The notes: generated from the sequence alone by a model not told the origin. Shown: positions 17,576-26,758, counted from the first letter of the stretch. The stretch is 64,000 bases of DNA from Streptomyces anulatus (GCF_014650675.1 NZ_BMVK01000004.1:361866-425865), one strand, 5' to 3'. Numbers and translations are program-made.

Positions 17576-19021
17576 TCAGACCGCCGGGGCCGGGTACGTC
17601 GGGTACTCCACGCCGGAGACGTGCTGGACGACCCGAATGACCTGGCACGAGTAGCCGAACTCGTTGTCGTACCAGAGGTAGAGGATCGCGTTGTCGCCGT
17701 CGACCTTGGTGGCGCCCGCGTCGACGATCGAGGCGTGGCGCGAGCCGATGAAGTCGCTGGAGACCGCGTCGGGCGCGCTGATGAAGTCGATCTGACGCTT
17801 GAGCGGTGAGGCCAGCGACACGTTGCGGAGGTAGTCGAGGACCTCTTCACGGGTGGTCTCGCGCTCCAGCCGCAGGCTGAGGATCGCGATCGAGACGTCC
17901 GGCACCGGTACGCGGATGGAGCTGCCGGTGATCGGGGCGTGCAGGTCGGGCAGCGCCTTCGCCACGGCCGAGGCGGCACCGGTCTCGGTGATGACCATGT
18001 TGAGCGCCGCCGAACGGCCACGACGGTCGGAGCTGTGGTAATTGTCCAGCAGGTTCTGGTCGTTGGTGTACGAGTGGACGGTCTCCACGTGCCCGCGCAG
18101 AACGCCGTACTCGTCCGCCATCGCCTTCAGCGGCGGGACGATCGCGTTGGTCGTGCAGGACGCGCAGGACAGGATCCGCTCGTCCGGCTTGATCGTGTCG
18201 TGGTTGACGCCGTGCACGATGTTGGGGACGTCGCCCTTGCCCGGTGCGGTGAGCACGACTTTGGCGATGCCCGCCTGGAGGTGCTTGGAGAGGCCCTCGC
18301 GGTCGCGCCACCGGCCGGTGTTGTCGATCAGGATGGCGTCCTTGATGCCGTACGCCGTGTAGTCGACCGTCGTCGGGTCGTCGGAGTAGATCACCTGGAT
18401 CTCGTTGCCGTTGGCGATGATCTTGCTGTTCGCCTCGTCGACGGTGATCGTGCCCTGGAACTGGCCGTGGATCGAGTCGCGCCGCAGCAGCGAGGCGCGC
18501 TTGACGATGTCCTGCCCGGAGCCCTTGCGGACGACGATGGCCCGCAGGCGCAGACCGTTGCCCGAACCGGCCTTCTCGATGAGCAGGCGGGCCAGGAGCC
18601 GGCCGATGCGGCCGAAGCCGTAGAGCACCACGTCACGCGATGCGCGACGCTCGATCTTGTTGTCGCCCGTCGCCCCGGCGACGGCCTCGGCGGTGAACTC
18701 CTCGACGGAGAGCCCGCGCCCGTCGGCCCGGTGCGTCGCGGCCAGCATGCCTATGTCGATCTGGGAGGGGCCGAGGTCGAGCGTCGTCAGTGCCCGCAGG
18801 AACGGCATCGTCTCGGTGACCGAGAGTTCCTCACCGGCGATCTGCCGGGCGAAGCGGTGGGTCTTGAGGATGCTGACCACCGACTTGTTCACCAGGGAGC
18901 GGCTGTGCAGCAGGACATTGACGTCCTGCTCGCGGTGCAGCTTCCCGATGATCGGGATCATCGACTCCGCGATCTCCTCGCGGTGCATCCAGTTGGTGAA
19001 CGAGTCGTCATTGACAGTCAC
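17576..19021 (-). CDS. gap: Glyceraldehyde-3-phosphate dehydrogenase, long form
   Basis: The 481-residue enzyme oxidises and phosphorylates glyceraldehyde 3-phosphate. After about 130 extra N-terminal residues (helical, IIGKLHREQDVNVLLHSRSLVNKSVV) comes a standard GAPDH: the nucleotide loop GFGRIGR at 135-141, the catalytic cysteine in SCASCTTN (Cys289), the general-base His in VETVHSYTNDQNLLDNYH and the C-terminal LWYDNEFGYSCQV. Ordinary GAPDH has about 335 residues, so this is the long isoform found in several actinobacteria; the role of the extension is unknown. It starts at a GTG with only a weak AAAGA. It is a single gene divergent from the conservon. Confidence 0.95.
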   Translation of the reverse strand: MTVNDDSFTNWMHREEIAESMIPIIGKLHREQDVNVLLHSRSLVNKSVVSILKTHRFARQIAGEELSVTETMPFLRALTTLDLGPSQIDIGMLAATHRADGRGLSVEEFTAEAVAGATGDNKIERRASRDVVLYGFGRIGRLLARLLIEKAGSGNGLRLRAIVVRKGSGQDIVKRASLLRRDSIHGQFQGTITVDEANSKIIANGNEIQVIYSDDPTTVDYTAYGIKDAILIDNTGRWRDREGLSKHLQAGIAKVVLTAPGKGDVPNIVHGVNHDTIKPDERILSCASCTTNAIVPPLKAMADEYGVLRGHVETVHSYTNDQNLLDNYHSSDRRGRSAALNMVITETGAASAVAKALPDLHAPITGSSIRVPVPDVSIAILSLRLERETTREEVLDYLRNVSLASPLKRQIDFISAPDAVSSDFIGSRHASIVDAGATKVDGDNAILYLWYDNEFGYSCQVIRVVQHVSGVEYPTYPAPAV

Positions 19022-19444
19022 AAGTTTATCTTTCGAGCTAGGCGGCGCTCATATGGTAACCGGCCGCGCTCTCGCCCCTGCGGGTGGTCCCCTACCTGCG
19101 GGTAAGCCCCGCGACGGCACCCCTGGCCCGGTCGCGGCGGACCCCGGGTGTCCAGCATGTGGGCAGCCTCCCGGTGCCGCGGGTCGATTCGGGACCAAGG
19201 TGGCGCAATCGGGCGTGCGTGCGAGAGGTCATACCAGAGTGGGACGGATGGCGGGCAAGTTCGACAACTGCCCGTCGCGCATACGTCATTGACGACTACC
19301 GTGTGTGCCCGGTGATCAACGGTGGGCTCATAACGTTCGGGCCTGCCCGACCGATGACCCGCGCCTGACCGACCACCGTAGGGGCCACCGCATGGACGCC
19401 GGCACGACCGCCGACCCCCGGTGCCCCCTGTACCGAGGACGCTG
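19022..19444. other. Divergent upstream region of gap and the conservon
   Basis: This 423-base gap must hold the promoters of both divergent units. CCTGCGGGT is directly repeated (19077-19085 and 19095-19103). A TTGACG near 19289 and a TAACGT near 19332 are possible promoter parts, but their spacing does not form a convincing pair. I see no gene in it. Confidence 0.5.
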
Positions 19445-21550
19445 ATGTCTCAACTTCGCGCACCCGACGCGCGACCGGACCGCCGTGAAGGCGGGCGGCA
19501 CGGCCGCCCCGGCACGCGCGCCCACTCGGCCACGAGCAGGCCGCGCGCCGCGGGGCCCACCCCCGACGCCCGCATACGGCCCCAGCTGCTGCGGACCGCA
19601 CTGCTCCCGGCCATCGCCGCCGTGCTCAGCGGCGCCGCCGCCGTCATCTTCACCGTCCGCGCCGGAGCCGTCGACGCCTCGCCCAGCCTCTGGGCGGCGC
19701 TCGGCGGATCCGGCGCACTCGCCGTCGCCGCCATCGCCGCCGCCTACCTCGGCGCCAACCGCGTCGCGGGCCAGGTGCTCGACCGGGCCCTCGCACTCCG
19801 GCGCGCCAGCGCCCAGGGCCAGGCCGAGCTGCAACGGGTGGTGGAACAGCTCCGCAACAGGGAAGCCGTCGCCGCCCGGCCGCCGGCGCAGCCCTCCGCC
19901 CCCGGAGCCGACGCCTTCGACCTGCTCGGGCAGGAGATGGCACGGGCCCAGGAAGCCGCCGTCGCCGCCGTCGTCCAGGCGTCCCAGCTCTTCAGCAGCG
20001 CCGGCAACGAACAGAAGGTCGAGGTCTTCGTCAACCTCGCGCGACGGCTGCAATCCCTCGTCCACCGCGAGATCCAGATCCTCGACGAGCTGGAGCACGA
20101 GGTCGAGGATCCCGACCTCCTCAAGGGCCTCTTCCACGTCGACCACCTCGCCACCCGGATCCGCCGGCACGCGGAGAACCTCGCCGTGCTCGGCGGGGCC
20201 GTCTCCCGGCGGCAGTGGAGCAACCCGGTCACCATGACCGAGGTGCTCCGCTCGGCCATCGCCGAGGTCGAGCAGTACCCCCGGGTCAAGCTGGTCCCGC
20301 CGATAGAGGGCACCCTGCGCGGCCACGCCGTCGCCGACGTGATCCATCTGCTGGCCGAGCTCGTCGAGAACGCCACGGTGTTCTCCGCCCCGCACACCCA
20401 GGTGCTGCTGCGCGTCCAGCACGTCACCGCCGGGCTCGCCCTGGAAGTGGAGGACCGAGGCCTCGGGATGCCGGACCACGAGCAGAAGCGGATGAACGCG
20501 CTGCTCTCCGACCCCGACCAGGTCAACGTCGCCCACCTGCTCCAGGACGGCCGGATCGGCCTGTTCGTCGTCTCGGCCCTGGCCCGCCGCCACGGCATCG
20601 CCGTCCGGCTGCAGAGCAACATCTACGGCGGTACGCAGGCGGTGCTGGTCCTCCCGCAGTCGCTTCTCGGGACCGATCCCGACGCCCCGCCGTCGCCCGA
20701 CGCCGTGCCCGTACCGCCCCCCGGCGCCGTGCACCGGCCGCCCGTCGAGGCCGGGATCCCCGCCGCCCCGCAGCAGAGCGGCACGACCCGGTCCGAGGTT
20801 CCGGTTCCGGCCCAGACCTCCATGGGCGGCTCGCACGAAGGGTCCGGCCACCGGCAGAACGGCCGCCCGCAGCCGCCCGCGGGCGAGGCCCCGCCCCTTC
20901 CGCTGCGCGCCGAGCGCATCGACCGCCCGACGCCGCCCGCCTCCCCGCCCGAGCACGACGGCCGGCCCGCACCGGCGGCCCACGGGCGCGACGACCGTCC
21001 GGCGCCGTCCCGCTCCCGGCCCGAACTGCCCAAGCGGACGAACCAGGAATCCCTCGTCCCGCAGCTGCGCGAGGCGCCCGCCCCGCGCGTCGAGGACGAG
21101 CACGCCCTGCACGACCCGGGTCTCATGGCGGCCTTCCGGCGCGGCGTCGACCTCGCCGAGGCCCAGACCGCCCAGGAGGAGAGCGCCGACGGCGGATACG
21201 GCGGCCCGGGCGGCACGGGGATCAGCGGGCAGACCGCGCTCGACGCCCCGCTGGAGTCCCTCTCGCCCCTTCCCGTACGCGGAGCCACCCCCACGCCCGA
21301 CCGCTCCGGCCCGGCCGAGGCGTCGCGACCGGACCACGCACTGCCCGCGGCGGGCCTGCCCGTACCGGACAGCTACCCGCCCGACGCGTACCCGCACGAG
21401 AGCCCCGCGTACCGGCGCGGCACCTACGCCGAGAGCACCCACGACCGCGCTCCGGGCGAGCCCGGACCGTTCGCGGCCGACCCCTTCCTGCCGGGCCGGG
21501 CTGTCCCGGAACCCCGGAAAGACATCACCTTCAAGGAGCAGACACCATGA
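19445..21550 (+). CDS. cvnA: Conservon CvnA: sensor-histidine-kinase-like ATPase
   Basis: The 701-residue membrane protein has two transmembrane helices near residues 51-71 and 82-104. A coiled region then leads to a histidine-kinase-type ATPase domain with the N box ELVENA (305-310) and G box DRGLGM (337-342), and ends in a long proline-rich disordered tail from about residue 420. In conservons CvnA is thought to act like a receptor whose output is the small GTPase CvnD, through CvnB and CvnC. It starts at ATG 19445 with GAGGA upstream and overlaps cvnB by 4 bases. The short extracytoplasmic loop between the two helices offers little room for a ligand. Confidence 0.93.
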   Translation: MSQLRAPDARPDRREGGRHGRPGTRAHSATSRPRAAGPTPDARIRPQLLRTALLPAIAAVLSGAAAVIFTVRAGAVDASPSLWAALGGSGALAVAAIAAAYLGANRVAGQVLDRALALRRASAQGQAELQRVVEQLRNREAVAARPPAQPSAPGADAFDLLGQEMARAQEAAVAAVVQASQLFSSAGNEQKVEVFVNLARRLQSLVHREIQILDELEHEVEDPDLLKGLFHVDHLATRIRRHAENLAVLGGAVSRRQWSNPVTMTEVLRSAIAEVEQYPRVKLVPPIEGTLRGHAVADVIHLLAELVENATVFSAPHTQVLLRVQHVTAGLALEVEDRGLGMPDHEQKRMNALLSDPDQVNVAHLLQDGRIGLFVVSALARRHGIAVRLQSNIYGGTQAVLVLPQSLLGTDPDAPPSPDAVPVPPPGAVHRPPVEAGIPAAPQQSGTTRSEVPVPAQTSMGGSHEGSGHRQNGRPQPPAGEAPPLPLRAERIDRPTPPASPPEHDGRPAPAAHGRDDRPAPSRSRPELPKRTNQESLVPQLREAPAPRVEDEHALHDPGLMAAFRRGVDLAEAQTAQEESADGGYGGPGGTGISGQTALDAPLESLSPLPVRGATPTPDRSGPAEASRPDHALPAAGLPVPDSYPPDAYPHESPAYRRGTYAESTHDRAPGEPGPFAADPFLPGRAVPEPRKDITFKEQTP

Positions 21551-21981
21551 CGAGCGAAATGCCGTCCGGTCAGGTCTCGGACCTGGACTGGCTGCTGAGC
21601 GGACTGGTCCAGCGCGTGCCCTACACACGCAGCGCGGTCCTGCTCTCCGCCGACGGGCTGGTGAAATCCGTGCACGGCATGGACCCCGACAGTGCCGACC
21701 ACATGGCGGCCCTGGCCGCCGGCCTGTACTCGCTGGGCCGCAGCGCCGGGGCCCGCTTCGGCGACAACGGGGACGTACGGCAGGTGGTCGTCGAACTGGA
21801 CTCCACGCTCCTGTTCGTCTCCACCGCCGGATCCGGCACCTGTCTCGCCGTCCTCTCGGGACGCGAGGCGGACGCCGCGGTGCTCGGCTACGAGATGGCG
21901 ATGCTGGTCAAGAGCGTCCGCCCCTACCTGACGACCCCGCTGCGGCAGCCGGCCGGGGCGCCGTTCACCCCGGGGCACTGA
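21547..21981 (+). CDS. cvnB: Conservon CvnB: roadblock/LC7 domain protein
   Basis: The 144-residue protein is a single roadblock/LC7 domain: LDWLLSGLVQRVPYTRSAVLLSADGLVKSVHGMD, then MAALAAGLYSLGRSAGARFGDNGDVRQVVVELDSTLLFVSTAGSGTCLAVLSG. Roadblock proteins associate with and regulate Ras-like GTPases, which suits its place in a conservon. The ATG is inside the stop of cvnA (ATGA), so translation is coupled. Length and motif order are typical for CvnB. Confidence 0.95.
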   Translation: MTSEMPSGQVSDLDWLLSGLVQRVPYTRSAVLLSADGLVKSVHGMDPDSADHMAALAAGLYSLGRSAGARFGDNGDVRQVVVELDSTLLFVSTAGSGTCLAVLSGREADAAVLGYEMAMLVKSVRPYLTTPLRQPAGAPFTPGH

Positions 21982-21983
21982 GG

Positions 21984-22355
21984 ATGCCGGCCCCGCAGGA
22001 CGGGCCCCTGCTCGACGACGCGGCCGGCCGGCTGATCCGCCCGTACACGATCAGCAACGGTCGCACCCGGCCGTCCACCGCGTTCGATCTGCTGTCCCTG
22101 ATCATGGCCACGGGCATCGAGCCGGACATCCCGCTCGGCCCGGAGCACACCGTGGCCCTCGGCATGTGCGAAGGGCCGATGTCCGTCGCCGAGATCGCCG
22201 CACACCTCCGGCTGCCCGCGGTCGTCGCCAAGGTGATCCTCTCCGACCTGGTCGCCTGTGGCGCGGTCACCGCGCACGCTCCCGCTTTCCATGACATGCC
22301 CACCGACCGATCCCTGCTGGAGGCAGTGCTCGATGGTTTACGACGACAGCTCTGA
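21984..22355 (+). CDS. cvnC: Conservon CvnC: DUF742 domain protein
   Basis: The 123-residue protein matches DUF742: RLIRPYTISNGRTRPSTAFDLLSLIMATG, then a winged-helix-like half, EGPMSVAEIAAHLRLPAVVAKVILSDLVACGAVTAH, that resembles a helix-turn-helix. It starts 2 bases after cvnB stops, and its end overlaps cvnD by 23 bases. In known conservons CvnC binds CvnA and CvnB-D; a direct DNA-binding role has not been shown. Confidence 0.95.
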   Translation: MPAPQDGPLLDDAAGRLIRPYTISNGRTRPSTAFDLLSLIMATGIEPDIPLGPEHTVALGMCEGPMSVAEIAAHLRLPAVVAKVILSDLVACGAVTAHAPAFHDMPTDRSLLEAVLDGLRRQL

Positions 22356-22956
22356 CCGCACCCGAACCTCCGAGTTCTTCCCCGTGGCACTCAAGGTCCT
22401 GGTCGCCGGCGGATTCGGTGTCGGCAAGACGACGTTCGTGGGCGCGGTCAGCGAGATCGCCCCGCTGAGCACCGAGGAACTGCTGACCCAGGTCAGTGTG
22501 GGGACGGACAATCTGGAAGGCGTCGAGTCCAAGACGGCCACCACCGTCGCCATGGACTTCGGCCGCATCACCCTCTCCGAGCAGCACGTCCTCTATCTGT
22601 TCGGCACACCGGGCCAGGAACGCTTCTGGTTCATGTGGGACGAACTCTCCCAGGGCGCCCTCGGAGCCGTGGTGCTGGCCGACACCCGGCGCCTCGCCGA
22701 ATGCTTCGCCGCGGTGGACTTCTTCGAACGGCGCGGCATCGGATTCATCGTCGCCGTCAACGAGTTCGACGGCGCCTACCGCTACGAGCCGGACGAGGTC
22801 CGCGCCGCGCTCGACCTCGGGCCCGAGGTGCCCGTCGTCCTGTGCGACGCCCGGATCGCCAGCTCCGGCACGGGCGCCCTCGTCACCCTCGTACAACACC
22901 TCATCAACGCCACCACGGCGCCCGCCCCACTGCAGACCTTCGGAGCCCACCCGTGA
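22333..22956 (+). CDS. cvnD: Conservon CvnD: Ras-like GTPase
   Basis: The 207-residue GTPase has P-loop GGFGVGKTT (residues about 24-32), a switch region with FGTPGQERFWFMWDEL (the DxxG equivalent is replaced by TPGQ context, as in CvnD/MglA-like proteins) and the base-recognition part VNEFDGA instead of NKxD. It is the output GTPase of the conservon. The ATG at 22333 overlaps cvnC; upstream in-frame codons belong to cvnC. It overlaps the next gene by 4 bases (GTGA), so five genes are translationally linked. Confidence 0.94.
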   Translation: MVYDDSSDRTRTSEFFPVALKVLVAGGFGVGKTTFVGAVSEIAPLSTEELLTQVSVGTDNLEGVESKTATTVAMDFGRITLSEQHVLYLFGTPGQERFWFMWDELSQGALGAVVLADTRRLAECFAAVDFFERRGIGFIVAVNEFDGAYRYEPDEVRAALDLGPEVPVVLCDARIASSGTGALVTLVQHLINATTAPAPLQTFGAHP

Positions 22957-23537
22957 CATCCTTCGCCACCGGCCGGATGCTCCTGACGCCCACCGACCGG
23001 CACGGCCCGGCCCGCGCACAGCGGCTGCGCAAGCTGGATCTCGGCGAACGCCCCGACGCCTCCTACGACAACTTCGACGCCTTCGCCGACAAGGTGGCCG
23101 AAGTGACCTCCACGCCCTTCTCGATGGTCAACTTCATCGACGAGAACCGGCAGTTCTTCGCGGGACTGCACACGCCGACGGGCAACCGCGGCGGCCGGGA
23201 CCTCGGTTCGGCCGCGGCGGGCAGCAACCGGAGCAGCCGGTACATGGCCCGCGACCACGGCTACTGCCCGCACGTCCTCGTCCGGCGTAAGGCCCTCGTC
23301 CTGGACGACGTCTGCGACTACCCACGCTTCGCGGGCAATCCGGTGGTGGACGACATAGGCATCCGCTCCTACCTCGGGGCGCCGCTGATCGACCGCACGG
23401 GCATCGCGCTGGGCACCGTCTGCGCCGTCGACACCGTGCCGCGCCCCTGGGGGCGGGCCGGGCTCGACACCATCAAGTCGCTCGCCCATGAACTCGTCCG
23501 CCAGATCGACGACCGGGAGGGCCATCACCCCCTCTGA
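22953..23537 (+). CDS. GAF-domain protein coupled to the conservon
   Basis: The 194-residue protein holds one GAF domain: YDNFDAFADKVAEVTSTPFSMVNFIDENRQFFAGLHTPTG, a central CPHVLVRRKALVLDDVCDYPRFAGNPVVDDIGIRSYLGAPLIDRTGIALGTVCAVDTVPR, and a C-terminal helix. Such domains bind small molecules, heme or cyclic nucleotides. The conserved CPHVLV cysteine suggests a bacteriophytochrome-like or redox-sensitive pocket, but this is a guess. It is coupled to cvnD by a GTGA overlap and so probably acts as an input or accessory module of the GTPase switch. It carries no output domain. Confidence 0.88.
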   Translation: MTSFATGRMLLTPTDRHGPARAQRLRKLDLGERPDASYDNFDAFADKVAEVTSTPFSMVNFIDENRQFFAGLHTPTGNRGGRDLGSAAAGSNRSSRYMARDHGYCPHVLVRRKALVLDDVCDYPRFAGNPVVDDIGIRSYLGAPLIDRTGIALGTVCAVDTVPRPWGRAGLDTIKSLAHELVRQIDDREGHHPL

Positions 23538-23566
23538 CGCCACCTCCTCCGCAGGCGGTGCCGCGC

Positions 23567-24649
23567 TCAACTCCCGGGCGGCGCACCGGTGCTGCCCCGC
23601 AGGACCACGCTCCCCTCGATCCGCAGCACCCGGGAGCGCCCCGCCCCCGACGGTGTCCGCAACGCGAGGGCGATCACCTGCTCGCCCATCTCCGTGAGCG
23701 GCAGAGCCACCGTGGTCAGCGGAGGCGACACCTCACGTACGACGGGGATGTCGTCGAACCCCGCGAGCGACATGTCCTCGGGGACGCGTACGCCGGCCTC
23801 CCGCAGCGCGGCGAGCGCGCCGACGGCCATCACATCGGTCACCGCGAACACACAGGTCGGCCGAGGCCCCCCGGAGTCCAGCAGCACTCGAGCCGCAGCA
23901 TGTCCGCCCTCCCGGGTGAACGCGCCCCGCACCACCCGCTCCAGGGTGATGCCCGCCCTGGCGAGCCCCTCGCGGAATCCCGCCAACCGGTCGGCCACCG
24001 TGGTCAGTTCCGGCGGCCCGCTCAGCACCGCGAAGTCCCGGTGACCCAGCGCCACCAGCGAGGCCGCGAGCGCCGCCGCCCCGGCCCGGTTCTCCGGCTG
24101 CACGGTGTCCACCCGCATGGACCGGTGCCGGCTGACCACTGCGACCCGGCCGCCCGCCCGGACGTACGGCTCCAGCTCCGCGTCCATCGCCCGTTCCCAG
24201 GCGCGGTCCTGGAAACCGGAGCCGATCAGCAGAATGGCCCGCGCCCGCTGGGCCCGCAGCATCGAGACGTACGCGATCTCCCGGGCGGGTTCGCGGAAGG
24301 TGGAGGCGAGCATCACCAGCAGGTCCTGCTCGGCGGCCGCGCGCATCACTCCACTGGCGATGCCCGCGAAGTAGGGGTCGCCGACGTCGTGGCAGATCAG
24401 CCCGACCGTACGGTTGCCCTCGGGACTCGCCAGGGCCTGGGCGTGGGCGTTGGGGATGTAGCCGAGGAGATCGGCCGCCGCGCGCACCCGCCCGCGCAGG
24501 TCGTCGCGGACCCGGGTGGTGCCGTTCAGCGCCCGGGACGCGGTGGCGAGCGAGACGCCCGCCTCGCGCGCCACCGCGTCGAGCGTCACATGGGCGGCGG
24601 GGGCCCGCCGTCGCGTATCGGGGTGGACCGGTGTTTCCCGTTCACTCAA
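23567..24649 (-). CDS. LacI family transcriptional regulator
   Basis: The 360-residue regulator has a LacI helix-turn-helix at residues 21-66 (VTLDAVAREAGVSLATASRALNGTTRVRDDLRGRVRAAADLLGYIPN) and a periplasmic-binding-protein-type effector domain after it (TVGLICHDVGDPYFAGIASGVMRAA...). It starts at a TTG with GGGGG upstream; no better in-frame start precedes the helix-turn-helix. It is divergent from the ABC importer operon, and the gap holds a perfect palindrome, CAGAAAGCGCTTTCTG, suitable as its operator. The same 14-bp core stands before the ThuA/PQQ gene, so it may control both. Effector probably a sugar or derivative. Confidence 0.93.
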   Translation of the reverse strand: MSERETPVHPDTRRRAPAAHVTLDAVAREAGVSLATASRALNGTTRVRDDLRGRVRAAADLLGYIPNAHAQALASPEGNRTVGLICHDVGDPYFAGIASGVMRAAAEQDLLVMLASTFREPAREIAYVSMLRAQRARAILLIGSGFQDRAWERAMDAELEPYVRAGGRVAVVSRHRSMRVDTVQPENRAGAAALAASLVALGHRDFAVLSGPPELTTVADRLAGFREGLARAGITLERVVRGAFTREGGHAAARVLLDSGGPRPTCVFAVTDVMAVGALAALREAGVRVPEDMSLAGFDDIPVVREVSPPLTTVALPLTEMGEQVIALALRTPSGAGRSRVLRIEGSVVLRGSTGAPPGS

Positions 24650-24746
24650 CTCGACCCCCAGGGGTGCGGTGGTGGCAGGGCCCCGAAACTTCGGGACGAC
24701 CTATTGACCGTGCGAGGGAGCAGTCATTAGCGTGGCGGCACCTTAC

Positions 24747-24774
24747 CAGAAAGCGCTTTCTGAAAGCGCCTTCA
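24747..24774. promoter_or_regulatory. LacI-type operator (ABC importer / lacI intergenic)
   Basis: CAGAAAGCGCTTTCTG (24747-24762) is a perfect 16-bp palindrome. It overlaps a second near-palindrome, TGAAAGCGCCTTCA (24761-24774), so two dimers could bind side by side. It lies about 85 bases before the importer operon start and 98 bases before the regulator start. The inner 14 bp recur exactly at 33728-33741. Confidence 0.88.
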
Positions 24775-24845
24775 CCGTCAGGGTCCGCAGCATCGCAGCA
24801 TGACACAGGTCTCCACAACTGCCCCCGAAGTCCAGGGAGTTCACC

Positions 24846-25709
24846 GTGAGCCAGAGCGCGTTGGCCAAGCGCCCCGCCGATGTGGCGGGGGTCGCCCGAA
24901 GGGACGGTCCCACGACCGGGGAGCGGTTCGCCCGCGCGGCGGAGCAGAGCTGGCGGCCCCTCGCCCTGCTGCTGGCCGCCCTGGTGGTCTGGTGGGTGAT
25001 CGCGGCCGCCGAGCTGATCGAGCCCTATCTGGTCCCGTCGCCCGGCGCCACGCTCGACGTCCTGACCTCGAAGACCGGGTACCTCTGGCAGCACACCTGG
25101 GTGACGACGTACGAGACGCTCCTCGGCTTCGTCATCGCGGTCGCCGTCGGGGTGCTCGCCGCGGTGGTGATGGTCTACTCCTCTACGGTGGAGCGCACGC
25201 TCTACCCGATCCTGCTCTTCGCCCAGGTCGTGCCGAAGATCGCCATCGCCCCGCTGTTCGTGGTGTGGCTCGGGTTCGGCATCGCCCCCAAGATCCTCAT
25301 CGCCGTGCTCATCGCCTTCTTCCCGGTGGTGATCTCGATGGTCACCGGGCTCAAGGCGGTCGACCCCGAGATGCTCCAACTGTCCGCCACCATGGGGGCG
25401 AAGCCCTGGCAGACCTTCGTGAAGATCCGGTTCCCGGCGTCCTTGCCGCACCTGTTCTCCGGGCTGAAGGTGGCCGTCACCCTCGCGGTGACCGGTGCGG
25501 TCGTCGGCGAGTTCGTCGGGGCGAACGAAGGGCTCGGCTACGTCATCCTCCAGGCCAACGGCAACCTCGACACCCCGATGCTCTTCGCGGGGCTGCTGGT
25601 GATGTCGCTGATCGGCGTCGTGCTGTTCGTCGTCGTCGAGATCGCCGAGAAGCTGCTCCTGCCGTGGCACGCCAGCCGGCGTGAGTCCTCGGCCACCACC
25701 ACGTTCTGA
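24846..25709 (+). CDS. ABC importer permease (SsuC/TauC/ThiX type)
   Basis: The 287-residue membrane protein has about six transmembrane helices. The EAA-type loop LKAVDPEMLQLSATMGAKPWQTFVKIRFPASLPHLFSGLK contacts the ATPase. The pattern fits the nitrate/sulfonate/taurine and HMP permeases of the BPD_transp_1 family. It starts at a GTG with AGGGAG at 6 bases and is first in a permease, binding protein, ATPase operon. A shadow frame begins at 24800 but has no membrane pattern. Regulated by the LacI-type operator upstream. Confidence 0.93.
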   Translation: MSQSALAKRPADVAGVARRDGPTTGERFARAAEQSWRPLALLLAALVVWWVIAAAELIEPYLVPSPGATLDVLTSKTGYLWQHTWVTTYETLLGFVIAVAVGVLAAVVMVYSSTVERTLYPILLFAQVVPKIAIAPLFVVWLGFGIAPKILIAVLIAFFPVVISMVTGLKAVDPEMLQLSATMGAKPWQTFVKIRFPASLPHLFSGLKVAVTLAVTGAVVGEFVGANEGLGYVILQANGNLDTPMLFAGLLVMSLIGVVLFVVVEIAEKLLLPWHASRRESSATTTF

Positions 25710-25735
25710 ATCCCCGTCGCGAGAAGGGCCAGCCC

Positions 25736-26758
25736 ATGCATGCGCGCAGACTCCTGATCGGTGTCGTACCCCTCGCCCTGGTGGCCGCCACCGCCTGCGG
25801 CGGCGAGGACGCGTCGACCACCACCAGTGACTCCGGCAAGAAGCTGGACAAGGTCACGCTGACCCTCAACTGGTATCCGTACGGCGAACACGCCCCGTTC
25901 TACTACGGCAAGCAGCAGAAGATCTTCGAGAAGCACGGCATCGACCTGGACATCCGGGCCGGTCAGGGCTCCCAGAAGACGGTCCAGGCGACGGCCGCCG
26001 GGCAGACCGACTTCGGCTGGGCCGACACCCCGGCCCTCCTCGCGGGCGTCGACCAGGGCGTCCAGGTGAAGAGCCTCGGCGTCTTCCTCCAGACCACCCC
26101 GGCCTCCGTGCAGTCCTTCGACGCCAAGGGCATCGACGGGCCGGCCGATCTGAAGGGGCGCACGATCGCCGGGACGGCCGGGGACGCGCTGTCCAAGACC
26201 TTCCCGATCTTCCTGAAGAAGAACGGCATGGGGGAATCGGACGTCACCGTCCAGAACACCGACCCGGCGGGCAAGATCGCCGCGGTGATCTCGGGGAAGA
26301 CCGACGGGCTGCTCGGCTACGCGAGCGACCAGGGCCCGATCATGCAGGACAAGGCCAAGAAGCCGGTCTCCTACATCCGGTTCTCCGAGCACGGACTGAA
26401 CTTCTACTCCAACGGGCTGCTCGCCGGGCAGAAGATCCTCAGCTCGAAGCCGGAGGTGGCGGAGCGCATGGTGAAGGCGGTCAGCGAGGCGTGGGCGGCC
26501 GCCGCGAAGGCGCCCGAACCGGCCGTGGCGGCGATGGAGGGGGCCTCCGAGCAACTGCCGCCGAAGGCCGTGCTGTCCGAGCAGTTCGCGACGACGCTGA
26601 CCCTGCTCCACACGGCGGCGACCGAGGGCAAGGCGCCGGGCGTCAACACCGAGGCGGACTGGCAGCAGACCATCGACGTGTTCGCCGAGGCCGGCATGGT
26701 CACGAAGCCGAAGGCCGTGGGGGAGTACTGGGACACCGAGAAGGCGCTGAAGGGATGA
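25736..26758 (+). CDS. ABC importer substrate-binding lipoprotein (NMT1/THI5-like)
   Basis: The 340-residue protein is a lipoprotein: basic start MHARRLL, hydrophobic GVVPLALVAATA and lipid cysteine at 21 (ATAC). The mature part begins KVTLTLNWYPYGEHAPFYYGKQQKIFEKHGIDLDIRAGQGS, matching the NMT1/THI5-like family, whose members bind HMP, formylaminopyrimidines, nitrate or aliphatic sulfonates. The typical ThiY WTPNTNHTG motif is altered to WYPYGEHAPFY, so the ligand is not necessarily a thiamine precursor. No TPP riboswitch precedes the operon, and the LacI-type operator points to a different compound. It overlaps the ATPase gene by 4 bases. Confidence 0.92.
   Translation: MHARRLLIGVVPLALVAATACGGEDASTTTSDSGKKLDKVTLTLNWYPYGEHAPFYYGKQQKIFEKHGIDLDIRAGQGSQKTVQATAAGQTDFGWADTPALLAGVDQGVQVKSLGVFLQTTPASVQSFDAKGIDGPADLKGRTIAGTAGDALSKTFPIFLKKNGMGESDVTVQNTDPAGKIAAVISGKTDGLLGYASDQGPIMQDKAKKPVSYIRFSEHGLNFYSNGLLAGQKILSSKPEVAERMVKAVSEAWAAAAKAPEPAVAAMEGASEQLPPKAVLSEQFATTLTLLHTAATEGKAPGVNTEADWQQTIDVFAEAGMVTKPKAVGEYWDTEKALKG

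Noticed and set aside
24650..24845. TPP riboswitch before the NMT1-type importer
   Set aside because: No conserved CTGAGA or related riboswitch core is visible; the region holds the LacI-type palindrome instead.
24800..25684. Plus-strand open frame overlapping the permease gene
   Set aside because: It starts with a plausible MTQVSTTAPEVQ but then becomes Arg/Gly-rich; the permease frame has clear membrane helices and a good ribosome binding site.
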